From contig CAWDSF010000007.1 in assembly GCA_963804885.1 (NCBI GenBank), positions 1 to 64,000 of the forward strand: a stretch of 64,000 nt of DNA, written 5' to 3'. This document shows, piece by piece, positions 7,305 through 17,833 of this stretch. Made by a program: the position numbers and the translations under genes. This DNA is from PALSA-1004 sp963804885. GTDB taxonomy: Bacteria > Pseudomonadota > Gammaproteobacteria > Burkholderiales > SG8-41. The notes beneath the pieces were generated by a model. It was not told the origin of the DNA, did no database searches, and worked only from the letters and a program-made list of their open reading frames with translations. Position 1 is the first letter of the stretch, and each line of letters begins with the position of its first letter.

Positions 7305-9332
7305 ATGAGAACCCTTTGGAGCGCAGTGCTGTGCGGTGCGTTGGCGTGCGCCGATGCGCAAGCGGTGGTTACGCGCATTGTGATCGACAACGTCGACGCG
7401 CCAACTTTCGATGCGCGCGATTTCGGCGCGGTCGGCCGCTACGAAAAATTGTCTGGCAAGGCGTTCGGCGAGATCGACCCGGCCGATCCGCTGAACGCGG
7501 GCATCACGTACATCCAGGACGCTCCGCGCAACGAACGCGGCCGCGTCGAGTACGTGATCGATATCAGCATATTGAAGCCCATCGAGTCGTCGCGCGGCAA
7601 CGGCACGCTGCTCTACGACGTGGTGAATCGCGGCGCGCGGCGCGCGTTCGAGGTGTTTCACCTCGGCGCCGCCGGCGGCAACAATCCGTCGCGGCTCGCC
7701 GACGTCGGCGACGCGTTCCTGATGCGCCAGGGGTATACGCTGGTCGTGAGCGGCTGGCAGGCCGACCTGCCGAAGAACGCAGGTGATTTCACCGCGTATT
7801 TTCCGTCCGCCCGGCGCGATGGGGGCCCGCTCGGCAAGACGATCACCGTCGAGCTGCTGGTCACCAAGCCGACGTTTACGCTGTCCACTGGCTGGGACAA
7901 CGGCCGCGCGCTGCTGCCGTATCCGCCGTTCGAACGCCAGATGGACCGCGCGCGGCTGATCCGGCGCGCGCACGCCGATGCGCCGGACGAAGTCATTCCG
8001 CGCGGTGAGTGGTCGTTCGGCAGCTGTCCAGACGGCAAGACGGTGACGCCGAGCAATGTCGACGTCTGCCTGCCCGCTGGATTTTCGCCCGACGCGATTT
8101 ATTACCTGTCGTACCTGGCGATCGAGCCGGTCGTGATGGGCCTCGCGTTCGCCGCGACGCGCGACGTGGTGTCTTATCTGCGCTACGACACGAGCAGCGC
8201 CAATCCGCTGGTTGCGCGCGCCGGCCGCGACCCGCAGCCCAATGCGATCCGCCGCGCGATCATGTTCGGCCGCTCGCAAAGCGGGCGTTTCGCTAAAGAT
8301 TTTGTTTACCAGGGCTTCAACCAGGACGAAGCCAAGCGCATCGTGTTCGACGGCACGATCGAACTGACGGGCGGCGGGCGCCTGACCAATGTGAACAGCG
8401 AGTTTTCGATGCCAGGGAGGTTTTCGACCGCACTCGTCGGGCACTTCACGCCGGGCGACCAGTTTCCATTTACTTACGAGACGCTGACCGATCCGGTGAG
8501 CGGCCGCACCGACGGCCTGCTCGAACGCTGCCGCGCGCAGGGCATGTGCCCGAAAATCATGCACTGGGACTCGGGCACCGAGCCGTGGGGCGCGCGCGCC
8601 TCGCTCGTGCGCACCGATCCGCTCGGCAAAACCGACGTGCGCATCCCCGCCAACGTGCGCTTGTACTATTTCGCCGGAACCCAGCACGTGCCCGCAGGCG
8701 GGCCAACCGAGGGGGGCATCTGCCAGAATCCGCAGAACCCGAATCAATACCGCGAAGCCGCGCGTGCGCTGCTCAATGCAATGAACGACTGGATTGCGAG
8801 CGGCAAGGCGCCGCCCGCCACCCGCTATCCGTCCGTCGCCGCCCGCACGCTCGTGCGGCCGCTCCCGCAGCGCGAGTTCGGCTTTCCGGAGATTCCGGGC
8901 AGGCGCTACACCGGCGAACTCAATCACCTGTTCATCAACGACGAAACCCAGCAGCCGCCGGTGCATCTCAAGGACAAGCAGTACACGGTGCTCGTGCCGA
9001 AGGTCGACCGCGACGGCAACGAAATTGGGGGCGTGCGCTCGGTGACCTTGCAGGTCCCGCTCGGCACTTATATGGGCTGGAACCTGCGCAAGAAAGGGTT
9101 CATGGAGGACCGCTCGTGCTACCTGCAGGGCTCGTTCATCCCGTTCGTGCGGTGGCGCGTGGATCGCGGCAACGATCCGCGGCCTTCGCTCGAAGAGCGC
9201 TACGGCAGCAAGGACAATTACGTGCGGCTGGTCGACGCGGCAGCTCAGCGCTTGCAGCAGGAAGGTTTTCTGCTTGCCGAGGACGCGCAGCGCATCAGGA
9301 ATGAAGCGCGCGAGTTGTATTTAGGCTTTTGA
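7305..9332 (+). CDS. Secreted alpha/beta-hydrolase-domain protein (large, uncharacterised family)
   Basis: 675-residue exported protein. A signal peptide of about 20 residues ends ADAQA; the ATG at 7305 is chosen because it places this peptide at the N-terminus. The body matches a family usually annotated only as alpha/beta hydrolase domain-containing protein. The putative nucleophile motif is MFGRSQSGRFAKDF (GRSQSG), with ASLVRTDPLGKTDVRIP and YYFAGTQHVPAGG further on. The substrate is unknown; an ester or amide is expected from the fold. A broken paralogue lies at 22777-24800. It follows the putative selenoprotein by 46 bases on the same strand, so the two may be co-transcribed. Confidence 0.82.
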   Translation: MRTLWSAVLCGALACADAQAVVTRIVIDNVDAPTFDARDFGAVGRYEKLSGKAFGEIDPADPLNAGITYIQDAPRNERGRVEYVIDISILKPIESSRGNGTLLYDVVNRGARRAFEVFHLGAAGGNNPSRLADVGDAFLMRQGYTLVVSGWQADLPKNAGDFTAYFPSARRDGGPLGKTITVELLVTKPTFTLSTGWDNGRALLPYPPFERQMDRARLIRRAHADAPDEVIPRGEWSFGSCPDGKTVTPSNVDVCLPAGFSPDAIYYLSYLAIEPVVMGLAFAATRDVVSYLRYDTSSANPLVARAGRDPQPNAIRRAIMFGRSQSGRFAKDFVYQGFNQDEAKRIVFDGTIELTGGGRLTNVNSEFSMPGRFSTALVGHFTPGDQFPFTYETLTDPVSGRTDGLLERCRAQGMCPKIMHWDSGTEPWGARASLVRTDPLGKTDVRIPANVRLYYFAGTQHVPAGGPTEGGICQNPQNPNQYREAARALLNAMNDWIASGKAPPATRYPSVAARTLVRPLPQREFGFPEIPGRRYTGELNHLFINDETQQPPVHLKDKQYTVLVPKVDRDGNEIGGVRSVTLQVPLGTYMGWNLRKKGFMEDRSCYLQGSFIPFVRWRVDRGNDPRPSLEERYGSKDNYVRLVDAAAQRLQQEGFLLAEDAQRIRNEARELYLGF

Positions 9333-9372
9333 CGCTCGATTCGGGGCAAATGTCACGGCGGTGGCCGCCTTT

Positions 9373-9390
9373 TGTATCGCAAGTTGTAAC
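9373..9390 (+). promoter_or_regulatory. Second TGTAWC box pair
   Basis: TGTATC (9373-9378) and TGTAAC (9385-9390) form a direct repeat 91 bases before the small membrane gene. The surrounding TTTGTATCGCA and TGTAACAACC match the pair on the minus strand at 3071-3090 closely, differing by two inserted bases. The two sites may bind the same regulator (inference). Confidence 0.4.
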
Positions 9391-9480
9391 AACCGTAATC
9401 GTTTGTAGCAGTCGTCGACTGGGATGTGGCGCCGGCGTTTAATTCAGTGAGGAGACTGGATTAGCCGAAGGAGATCCGCC

Positions 9481-9640
9481 ATGTTGACGCTACTGCACTA
9501 CCTGCCGCACATCATTTTCGCGGGACTTGCCATGCTGGCGCTCGTTGCGATGTTCAGCGACGACGGTCGCAACAAGCAGCGCCGTTCCCGAGCGCGCGCG
9601 CCGCCGGCACTATGTCTGGAACGATCACGAAATTCGCTAA
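9481..9640 (+). CDS. Small single-pass membrane protein, possible one-base slip
   Basis: Starts MLTLLHYLPHIIFAGLAMLA and continues LVAMFSDDGRNKQRR: one membrane helix (about residues 5-25) and a basic tail. An excellent ribosome site (AAGGAG, eight bases before the ATG) supports translation. In the frame as written the product would run antisense through the uvrA end to 9990, which is unlikely. Removing one base from the GCGCGCGCG run near 9592-9600 gives a tail ending RRHYVWNDHEIR and a TAA at 9638-9640, about 52 residues in all. It is preceded by TGTAWC boxes like those before the Spy-like gene, hinting at an envelope-stress role. Function unknown. Confidence 0.5.
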
Positions 9641-9648
9641 CCGGCGCA

Positions 9649-12600
9649 TCACGCGCTGCGCTCCGCCAGAAACTCCGCCAGTACGCGCGTGGTGTGCGAC
9701 GGCTGCTTGTTGGCGATGATGTCGCGCGGCGAACCCTGGGCCACGATGCGGCCGCCGCCGTCGCCGCCTTCCGGCCCCAGGTCGATCAGCCAGTCGGCGT
9801 CGGCCATCACGTCGAGATTGTGCTCGATGACGACCACCGTGTTGCCGGCATCGACCAGCCGGTGCAGCACGCGGATCAGCTTTTCGACGTCGGCCATGTG
9901 CAGGCCGACGGTCGGCTCGTCGAGTACGTAGAGCGTGTGCTTTTGCGCGCCGGCACGGCCCGGGCGGGCGCCGGCGTCATCGGTACTTGACGTACTTTGG
10001 CCAGCTCGGTGACGAGCTTGATGCGCTGCGCCTCGCCGCCGGAGAGCGTCGGGCTCTGCTGGCCCAGCGTGAGGTAGCCCAGGCCGACGTCCTGCAGCAG
10101 GCGCAGGCAGTGATGGATCGAGGGATGCGCGCTGAAGAAGTCGACCGCCTCGTCGACGCTCATCGCGAGCACGTCGCCGATGGTCTTGCCCTTGAAGCGC
10201 ACGGCCAGCGTTTCCGGGTTGAAGCGCGCGCCGTTGCACACTTCGCACAGCACCTTCACGTCGGGCAGGAAGCTCATCTCGATGCTCTTGATGCCCTGGC
10301 CTTCGCAGCCCTCGCAGCGCCCGCCCTTGGTGTTGAACGAGAAGCGGCTCGCGGTGTAGCCGCGCATGCGCGCTTCGCTCGTATCGGCGAACAGCCGGCG
10401 GATCGTGTCCCAGAACCCGACGTAGGTCGCCGGACACGAGCGCGGCGTCTTGCCGATCGGCGTCTGGTCGACTTCGAGCACGCGGCCGACCTGCTGCCAG
10501 CCCTTGATGTCGCGGCAGCCGACCAGCGCCGGCGTCTTCTTCTTATTGTGCTCGCCCACCGCTGTGCACGAGATTCGCATAAAGCACGTCGCGCGCGAGC
10601 GTCGATTTGCCCGAGCCCGACACGCCGGTGACGACGATCAGCCGGCCGAGCGGGACGCGCACGTTGACGTTCTCGAGGTTGTGCAGGCTCGCGCCGGCGA
10701 TGTCGATCGCGGGCGTTGACTTGCTGACCGGCCGCGACGGATGCAGCGGATGCTTGAGCGGGTTCAGCGAGAAACCGGCCGGTGATGGAGGCCGGATTTG
10801 CCATGAGTTCGGCGGCCGAGCCGTGGGCGATCACTTCGCCGCCGCGCTTGCCCGCGCCCGGCCCGAGATCGATCACGTGCGCGGCGCGGCGGATCGTGTC
10901 TTCGTCGTGCTCGACCACGAGCAGCGTGTTGCCCTTGGCCTCCAGCTTCTCGAGCGTGTCGAGCAGGATGCGGTTGTCGCGCGGATGCAGGCCGATGGTC
11001 GGCTCGTCGAGGATGTAGCACACGCCGCGCAGGTTGGAGCCGAGCTGCGCCGCGAGCCGGATGCGCTGCGCTTCGCCGCCCGACAGCGTCGGCGCCGAGC
11101 GGTCGAGCGCGAGATACGACAGCCCGACCTCGTTCAGAAAATCGAGCCGCGATTTCAGTTCGGCGACGAGGTCGCGCGCGATTTCGGCTTCCCGGCCTTC
11201 CAGCGAGATATCGCGGAACATCGCGTCGACCTTGCCGACGGCGAGCCCGGTGATATCGGCGATCGTATAGTCGCGATAGCGCACGCGCGAGCGCCTCGCG
11301 ATTCAGGCGCTTGCCATCGCATGCAGGGCAGGTCTCGTCGACCTCGAGCCATTCGATCCACGAATCGAGCACGTGGTCTTCGGCGCCGGTTTTCGCGCGC
11401 TCGTCGTCCCAGCCGACGTCCTCGAGCTGCAGGCCGGTGCCGTAGCAGGCGCCGCACCAGCCGTGCTTCGAGTTGAACGAGAAGAGCCGCGGATCGAGTT
11501 CCGGGAAAGCTGCGGCCGCACGACGGGCACGCGCGCTTGACCGAGAACACGGTTGCGCCCATGCGCGCGAGCGCCGGATCCTTTTTCGCCATCGCCTGCT
11601 CGAGCGCTTCGAGCGGCGCCAGCACGTGCACCACGCCTTTGCCGAATTCGAGCGCGCGCGCCAGTTCAGTGCGCAGCACGGCTTCGTTGTCGGCGGCGAC
11701 GCGCACGTCGGCGACCGGCAGCTCGATGCTGTGCTCGCGGAAACGGTCGAGGCGCGGCCATTGTCGGTCGGCAGGAACTCGCCGTCGACGCGCAGGTGCG
11801 TATAGCCCTTGCCGCGCGCCCATTTCGCGAGATCGGTGTAGTAGCCTTTGCGCGAGACGACGAGCGGGGCGAGCAGGCCGATGCGGCTGCCTCTGTAGTT
11901 CTTGCAGGATGCGCGCGGCAATCGCCTCCACCGCTCTGCGGCTCGATCGCGACGTCGCACTCGGGGCAGTACTGCGTGCCGAGCTTGACGAACAGCAGGC
12001 GCAGGAAGTGGTAGATCTCGGTCAGCGTCGCGACGGTGCTCTTGCGCCCGCCGCGGCTGGTGCGCTGCTCGATCGCGACCGTCGGCGGGATGCCGAAGAT
12101 CGCGTCGACGTCGGGCTTGGACGCCGGCTGCACGAACTGGCGCGCGTACGCGTTCAGCGATTCGAGGTAGCGGCGCTGGCCTTCGGCGAACACGATGTCG
12201 AACGCGAGCGTGCTCTTGCCGCTGCCGGAAACGCCGGTCACGACCGTGAAGTGGTTGCGCGGAATCGCGACGTCGATGTTCTTCAGGTTGTGTTCGCGGG
12301 CGTTGTGGATACGAATAGAATTTTCGCGCGTGCCTGAGGTGACCCATCCCCTCCCTAGCCCTCCCCTTGAAGGGGAGGGAATCTCGCGCGCAATATTCCC
12401 CTCCCCCTTCAAGGGGGAGGTTGGGAGGGGGATGGGTTGCGCGAGCGCTTCTTCGTACTCCCGCAGCGCCTTCCCCGTATGCGAAGTCGCATGCTGCCTG
12501 ACATCCGCCGGCATTCCCGTACAAACCACAGCGCCGCCCGCTTCGCCGCCTTCCGGACCCAGATCGATGATCCAGTCGGAGGCGGCGATTACGTCGAGGT

Positions 12601-15447
12601 TGTGCTCGATCACGACCAGCGAATTGCCGGCCGCGATCAACTGGCGGAAAGCGCGCAGGAGCTTCGCCACGTCGTCGAAGTGCAGGCCGGTGGTCGGCTC
12701 GTCGAACAGGAACAGCGTGTTATTCGACGGCGGAACGACCGTTTTTTGCACTGAAGCGGGCTTGAACAGCGATTTCAACAGCGCTTTCACGCCTTTTTTG
12801 GCGCGCGGCGCCGCCGCCGGCCGCTTCGGCTGCGCGGCGGTGGCGAGGTGGCCCGCCAGCTTCAGGCGCTGCGCTTCGCCGCCCGACAGCGTGGGCACCG
12901 GCTGGCCCAGGCGCAGATAGTCGAGGCCGACATCGGCGAGCGGCTTTAACGAGGTCAGCACGGCCGGGTTCGCCGAAAAGAAATTCAGCGCCTCGAACAC
13001 CGTCAGCTCGAGCACGTCGGCGATCGACTTGTTCTCCAGCGTGACTTCGAGCACTTCCGGCGCGAAAGCGCTTGCCGTCGCAGTCCGGGCAGCGCAGGTA
13101 GACGTCGGACAGGAACTGCATCTCGACGTGCTCGAAGCCGTTGCCGCCGCAGGTCGGGCAGCGGCCGTTGCCGGAGTTGAAGCTGAACGTGCCGCGCGTG
13201 TAGCCGCGTTCTTTGGCGACGCGGCAATTGCGCGAACAGCTCGCGGATGGCGTCGAACGCGCCGACGTAGCTCGCCGGATTGGAGCGCGTCGTGCGTCCG
13301 ATCGACGACTGGTCGACCATCACGATGTCGCCGATCAGGTGATGACCCTGAATCGAGCGGTGCGCGCCCGGCGTCTCGGTCGGCTTGCCTTTGTGCTTGA
13401 GCAGCGCCGCGTACAGCACGTCCTGGACCAGCGTCGACTTGCCCGAGCCCGACACGCCGGTCACGCACACCAGCCGATTGAGCGGGATCGCGACGTCGAT
13501 GTTCTTGAGATTGTGCTCGGTCGCGCCGAGGATTTCGATTTTGCCGCCGCGTTGCGGCCGGCGCCGTCGGGCGCGATGCCGCTGTCGGCGCGCTTGCGGC
13601 CGGACAGGTATTCGGCGGTCAGGGTGCGCGTTTGCTTCAGGCGTTCGGGCGTATCGAAGCAGACGACTTCGCCGCCGCGCTCGCCGGGGCCGGGGCCCAT
13701 GTCGAGGATGCGGTCGGCAGCGAACATGATCTGCGGCTCGTGCTCGACGACCACCAGCGAATTGCCGGCGTCGCGCAGCCGCTGCATCACGCCGATCACG
13801 CGTTCCATGTCGCGCGGATGCAGGCCGATCGACGGCTCGTCGAGCACGAACAGGGTATTGACGAGCGACGTGCCGAGCGCGGTCGTGAGGTTGATGCGCT
13901 GGACTTCGCCGCCGGACAGCGTGCGCGACTGGCGGTCGAGCGTCAGGTAACCGAGCCCGACCTGGGTCAGATAAGCGAGGCGCGCGCGGATTTCCGTCAG
14001 CAGCAGGTCGGTTGCTTCATCCAATTGGACTGGAAGGTGCAGATTGTCGATGAAGTGCTTCGTCCGGTCGATCGACAGCAGCATCAGGTCGTGCACGGTG
14101 AGCCCCGGCAGCGCGCGCAGAATCTCGTCGTCGTAGCGCACGGTGTTCGCGCGATAGCGTTGCGTGGCCGGCAGCACGCGGTCGGCATCGGGCTTGGAAC
14201 CAAGCCGCCACGCGAGGGCGTCGGGCTTCAGCCGCGCACCGCCGCATGCCTGGCATGGCGTATAGGCGCGGTATTTCGACAAGAGCACGCGAATGTGCAT
14301 CTTGTACGCCTTGCGTTTCGAGCCACTTGAAGAAGCGCCGCACGCCATACCACGTGCCGGGCCAGGATTTTTTCCAGCTCACCCATTGCGGCTCGCCTTC
14401 GAGCACCCACGCTTTCTGCTTCGCCGTGAGATCGCGCCATGGCGTATCGAGCGGAATGCCGCGCTTGGCCGCATATTTAAGGATGTCGTCCTGGCATTCG
14501 TTGAAGCTGGGCGTCTGCCACGGCCGCACCGCGCCGCCGCGCAGAGTTTTCGATTCGTCGGGCACGATCAGCCCGAAGTCGACGCCGATTACGCGTCCGA
14601 AACCGCGGCACGAATCGCAGGCGCCGAGTGGCGAGTTGAACGAAAACAGGCTCGGCGTCGGCTCGCCGTAATGGATGTCGCAGTCGGCGCAATGCAGGTC
14701 GGATGAGAACTTCCAGGGCGCCAGCGTTTCTTCGTTGTTGCCAAAAGGATACACATTTACCCGGCCCTGGCCGACGCGAAGTGCCGCTTCCAATCCTTCT
14801 ATCACTCGCACCCGCTCAGCGCTGCTAATACGCAAACGGTCCTGCACCATCTCGATTACGGCGTTTTCCTGCCGATGGATGCGTGTGTAACCCTGCGCTT
14901 CCAGCAGCTTCTTGACCTCGCTGTCCGTGAAATTCTTCGGTACCGTGACCGGAAAGGTCACAATCAGGCGCGGATCGCCGGCCGCCTGGGCGCGCGCAAC
15001 GAGGCCGGCGTAGATCGAATCCGGCGTGTCGCGATGAACCATGCGGCCGCAGCCGCGGCAAAATAATTGGGCGGTACGCGCGAAAAGCAGCTTAAGGTGG
15101 TCATTTAACTCGGTCATCGTGCCAACGGTCGACCGCGAAGTGCGTACCTGGTTGGTCTGATCGATGGCAATCGCGGGCGGAATCCCGTGTATCGCGTCGA
15201 CTTGCGGCTTGTCCATGCGGTCGAGGAACTGCCGCGCGTACGGGGAGAAGGTCTCGACGTAGCGGCGCTGACCTTCGGCGTACAGCGTGTCGAACACGAG
15301 CGATGACTTGCCCGAGCCTGACACGCCGGTGACGACGATCAACTCGTTAAGCGGGAGTGCCAGCGACAAATTCTTGAGATTGTTCTGGCGCGCGCCATAA
15401 ATCGTGATGGCGTCGGTGCTGATCGGCAGGTTTTCGTCGGGTTTCAT
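9649..15447 (-). pseudogene. Double-length UvrA (two fused UvrA units, four ABC cassettes), frameshifted
   Basis: A fusion of two UvrA-type excinuclease subunits of about 1,900 residues, the damage-recognition ATPase of nucleotide excision repair. Four Walker A motifs GVSGSGKS are seen (about 15300, 13450, 12215, 10615), each with its LSGGE signature (near 13920, 12890, 11080, 10040), plus zinc-finger CxxC pairs. Two linked UvrAs occur in some betaproteobacteria beside a normal uvrA, so loss need not be lethal. The reading frame shifts about twelve times (near 14310, 13555, 13228, 13063, 11935, 11900, 11760, 11510, 11295, 10775, 10570 and 9985) yet each segment is well conserved. This means very recent decay or local indel errors. 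ATG at 15447. A palindromic repeat sits in the linker between the two units. Confidence 0.82.
12343..12437. repeat. Palindromic KGEG-type intergenic repeat inside the UvrA linker
   Basis: Two inverted halves, each with CCCTCCCC-type and CTTGAAGGGG-type arms, separated by about 20 bases. In the uvrA frame they encode IPLPTSPLKGEGN and SPSRGGLGRGW, the usual translations of this Burkholderiales repeat. The insertion keeps the frame open, joining the two UvrA units. Confidence 0.8.
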
Positions 15448-15582
15448 TTGATCGCGAAGCGGAAAGCGGTGAGCGCAGTGTCGGTTGGCAACGACAAAAA
15501 CGCACATGCAGGAAATATTTCACGTAGAGCTGACTATTGTAACGGGTGTGTCAACCCCCGCCGTGCTCGCGCATTAAAGTTG

Positions 15583-15611
15583 TTGACGCGGTACTGCGCG
15601 CAATTTAAATT
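15583..15611 (+). promoter_or_regulatory. Candidate sigma-70 promoter upstream of prkA
   Basis: TTGACG (15583-15588), a 17-base spacer and TAAATT (15606-15611) fit a housekeeping promoter. It lies about 280 bases before prkA, implying a long leader, so a nearer promoter for another sigma factor is possible. The rest of the 445-base gap between uvrA and prkA (15448-15892) shows no gene; its short open frames have no family features. Confidence 0.4.
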
Positions 15612-15892
15612 TCGTAAGCAGACGTCCTACAGTAGAAAAGGATTATTTCGGTGCGTTATCGAACATATCCACTTTCAGCACGTCGCTAATCTTCAACCAT
15701 GGCAACGTTGAGATTATTTCCGGCGGGTCACATGCTCGCGCCGCGCGCTGGTCAGCGCCGCGCTCTGAGCGATTTTGATCTCACCCTTATTGAATCCGGC
15801 GGAACATCCATCGCAAGTTGCCGCTCGTCTTCGGCTCGTTCAGTCACCCAGGCGGGGAGGCCGATCAATTATCAATAATTCGGGAGTGCGCC

Positions 15893-17818
15893 ATGGCAAC
15901 ATTGCTTGAAGCATATCGGTCGAGCTACTCGACTGCCCAGGAACAGGACTTGAGCCTGGAAGAGTACTTGGCTCTGTGCAAAACCGATCCATGCGCATAC
16001 GCCACCGCCGCCGAGCGCATGCTCGCAGCCATCGGCGACCCCGAACTCGTCGACACCCGCAACGATCCGCGCCTCGGCCGCATCTTCTCCAACCGCGTTA
16101 TCCGGCGCTACCCCGCATTCCACGAATTTTTCGGCATGGAAGACGCGATCGAGCAGATCGTCGCGTTTCTGCGCCATGCCGCGCAGGGGCTCGAAGAGCG
16201 CAAGCAGATTCTTTACCTGCTCGGGCCGGTCGGCGGCGGCAAATCATCGATCGCCGAGCGCCTGAAGGCGCTGATGGAAGTGAAACCGATCTACGCGCTG
16301 GCAGGCTCGCCGGTCAACGAGTCGCCGCTCGGGCTCTTCACTGCCGAGTATTACGGAGACGCGCTCGAATCCGACTACGGCATTCCGCGGCGCTACCTGA
16401 CCGGCATCATGTCGCCGTGGGCGATCAAGCGGCTGCGCGAGTTCGGCGGGGACATCTCGAAGTTCCGCGTCGCACGCATCCAGCCGTCGGTACTGCGCCA
16501 GGTGGCGATCGCCAAGACCGAGCCGGGTGACGAAAACAACCAGGACATCTCGTCGTTGGTCGGCAAGGTCGACATTCGCAAGCTGGAAAGTCATTCGCAG
16601 AACGACACCGATGCTTACAGCTATTCGGGCGGCCTGTGCCTCGCCAACCAGGGCCTGCTCGAGTTCGTCGAGATGTTCAAGGCGCCGATCAAGATGCTGC
16701 ATCCGCTGCTGACCGCGACACAGGAAGGCAATTACAAGGGCACCGAGGGCTTCTCCGCGATCCCGTTCAACGGCGTGATCCTCGCCCACTCGAACGAGTC
16801 GGAATGGCAAAGCTTCCGCAACAACCGCAACAACGAGGCGTTCCTCGACCGCATCTCGATCATCAAGGTGCCCTACTGCCTGCGCGTGTCGGAGGAGGTG
16901 CACATCTACCGCAAGCTCCTGAACAATTCCTCGCTGTCCGGATCGCCGTGCGCGCCGGGCACCCTGGAGATGATGGCGCAGTTTTCGGTCCTAACGCGCC
17001 TGAAGGAGCCGGAAAATTCGAGCTTCTATTCGAAGCTGCGGGTCTACGACGGCGAAAGCCTCAAGGATGTCGACCCGAAGGCAAAATCGCTGCAGGAATA
17101 CCGCGACTACGCCGGGCCGGACGAAGGCATGAGCGGCGTCTCGACGCGGTTCGCGTACAAGATCCTGTCGGCGGTGTTCAATTACGACCAGACCGAAATC
17201 GCGGCCAATCCCGTGCACCTCATGTACGTGCTCGAGCAGCGGCTCGCGCGCGAAGGCCTGCCCGAGGAAACCCACCGGCGTTATCTCGAGCACATTAAGG
17301 GCTGGATCGCGCCGCGCTACGCCGAATTCATCGGCAAGGAAATCCAGACCGCGTACCTCGAGTCCTATTCGGAATACGGGCAGAACATATTCGACCGCTA
17401 CGTGACGTTCGCCGACTGCTGGATCCAGGAAGAGGATTTCCGCGATCCGGAGACCGGCGAGAGCTTTAACCGCAACGCGCTCAATGACGAGCTGGAAAAA
17501 ATCGAAAAGCCGGCCGGCATCGCGAACCCCAAGGATTTCCGCAACGAGATCGTCAATTTCGTGCTGCGTGCGCGCGCGGGCAATGGCGGCCGCAATCCGG
17601 CGTGGAACAGCTACGAAAAACTCAGGGAAGTGATCGAGAAGAAGATGTTCTCGAACACTGAGGATCTGCTGCCGGTCATCTCGTTCAATGCCAAGGCCTC
17701 CGCGGAGGACAAGGAGAAGCATGGCAACTTCGTCGCGCGCATGGTGGCGAAGGGCTACACGGAAAAGCAGGTCCGCCTGCTGGCGGAATGGTATCTGCGC
17801 GTGCGCAAGTCGTCGTGA
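15893..17818 (+). CDS. prkA: PrkA-family serine protein kinase
   Basis: 641-residue cytosolic protein of the PrkA (YeaG) family, with an N-terminal AAA+-like domain and a C-terminal kinase-like region. The P-loop GPVGGGKS is at about residues 111-118; IGDPELVDTRNDPRLGRIF and RRYPAFHEFFGMEDAIEQIV are typical N-terminal sequence. In enterobacteria YeaG takes part in stationary-phase and nitrogen-starvation survival. ATG at 15893 is preceded by GGGAG. It heads a three-gene operon with a YeaH-like and a SpoVR-like protein, the conserved triad of this family. The next gene starts 15 bases after its stop. Length matches the family. Confidence 0.95.
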   Translation: MATLLEAYRSSYSTAQEQDLSLEEYLALCKTDPCAYATAAERMLAAIGDPELVDTRNDPRLGRIFSNRVIRRYPAFHEFFGMEDAIEQIVAFLRHAAQGLEERKQILYLLGPVGGGKSSIAERLKALMEVKPIYALAGSPVNESPLGLFTAEYYGDALESDYGIPRRYLTGIMSPWAIKRLREFGGDISKFRVARIQPSVLRQVAIAKTEPGDENNQDISSLVGKVDIRKLESHSQNDTDAYSYSGGLCLANQGLLEFVEMFKAPIKMLHPLLTATQEGNYKGTEGFSAIPFNGVILAHSNESEWQSFRNNRNNEAFLDRISIIKVPYCLRVSEEVHIYRKLLNNSSLSGSPCAPGTLEMMAQFSVLTRLKEPENSSFYSKLRVYDGESLKDVDPKAKSLQEYRDYAGPDEGMSGVSTRFAYKILSAVFNYDQTEIAANPVHLMYVLEQRLAREGLPEETHRRYLEHIKGWIAPRYAEFIGKEIQTAYLESYSEYGQNIFDRYVTFADCWIQEEDFRDPETGESFNRNALNDELEKIEKPAGIANPKDFRNEIVNFVLRARAGNGGRNPAWNSYEKLREVIEKKMFSNTEDLLPVISFNAKASAEDKEKHGNFVARMVAKGYTEKQVRLLAEWYLRVRKSS

Positions 17819-17833
17819 CGGCTGCCGGATTCT

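Noticed and set aside
7137..8966. A 609-residue open frame on the minus strand opposite the secreted hydrolase gene
   Set aside because: Composition is Arg/Ala/His-rich with no domain, as expected for the reverse strand of a GC-rich coding region; the plus-strand protein has clear family motifs and a signal peptide.
10764..12524. A 586-residue open frame antisense to nothing, inside the uvrA region
   Set aside because: Only parts of it (for example RGSRIGLLAPLVVSRKGYY) are UvrA sequence; the rest is the wrong frame between indels. It is covered by the frameshifted double uvrA.
15781..15892. A sigma-54 or general-stress ECF promoter directly before prkA
   Set aside because: GGAAC and CGTC-like elements are present but the spacing (19 bases) and second hexamer do not fit; no TGGCAC-N5-TTGC element was found.
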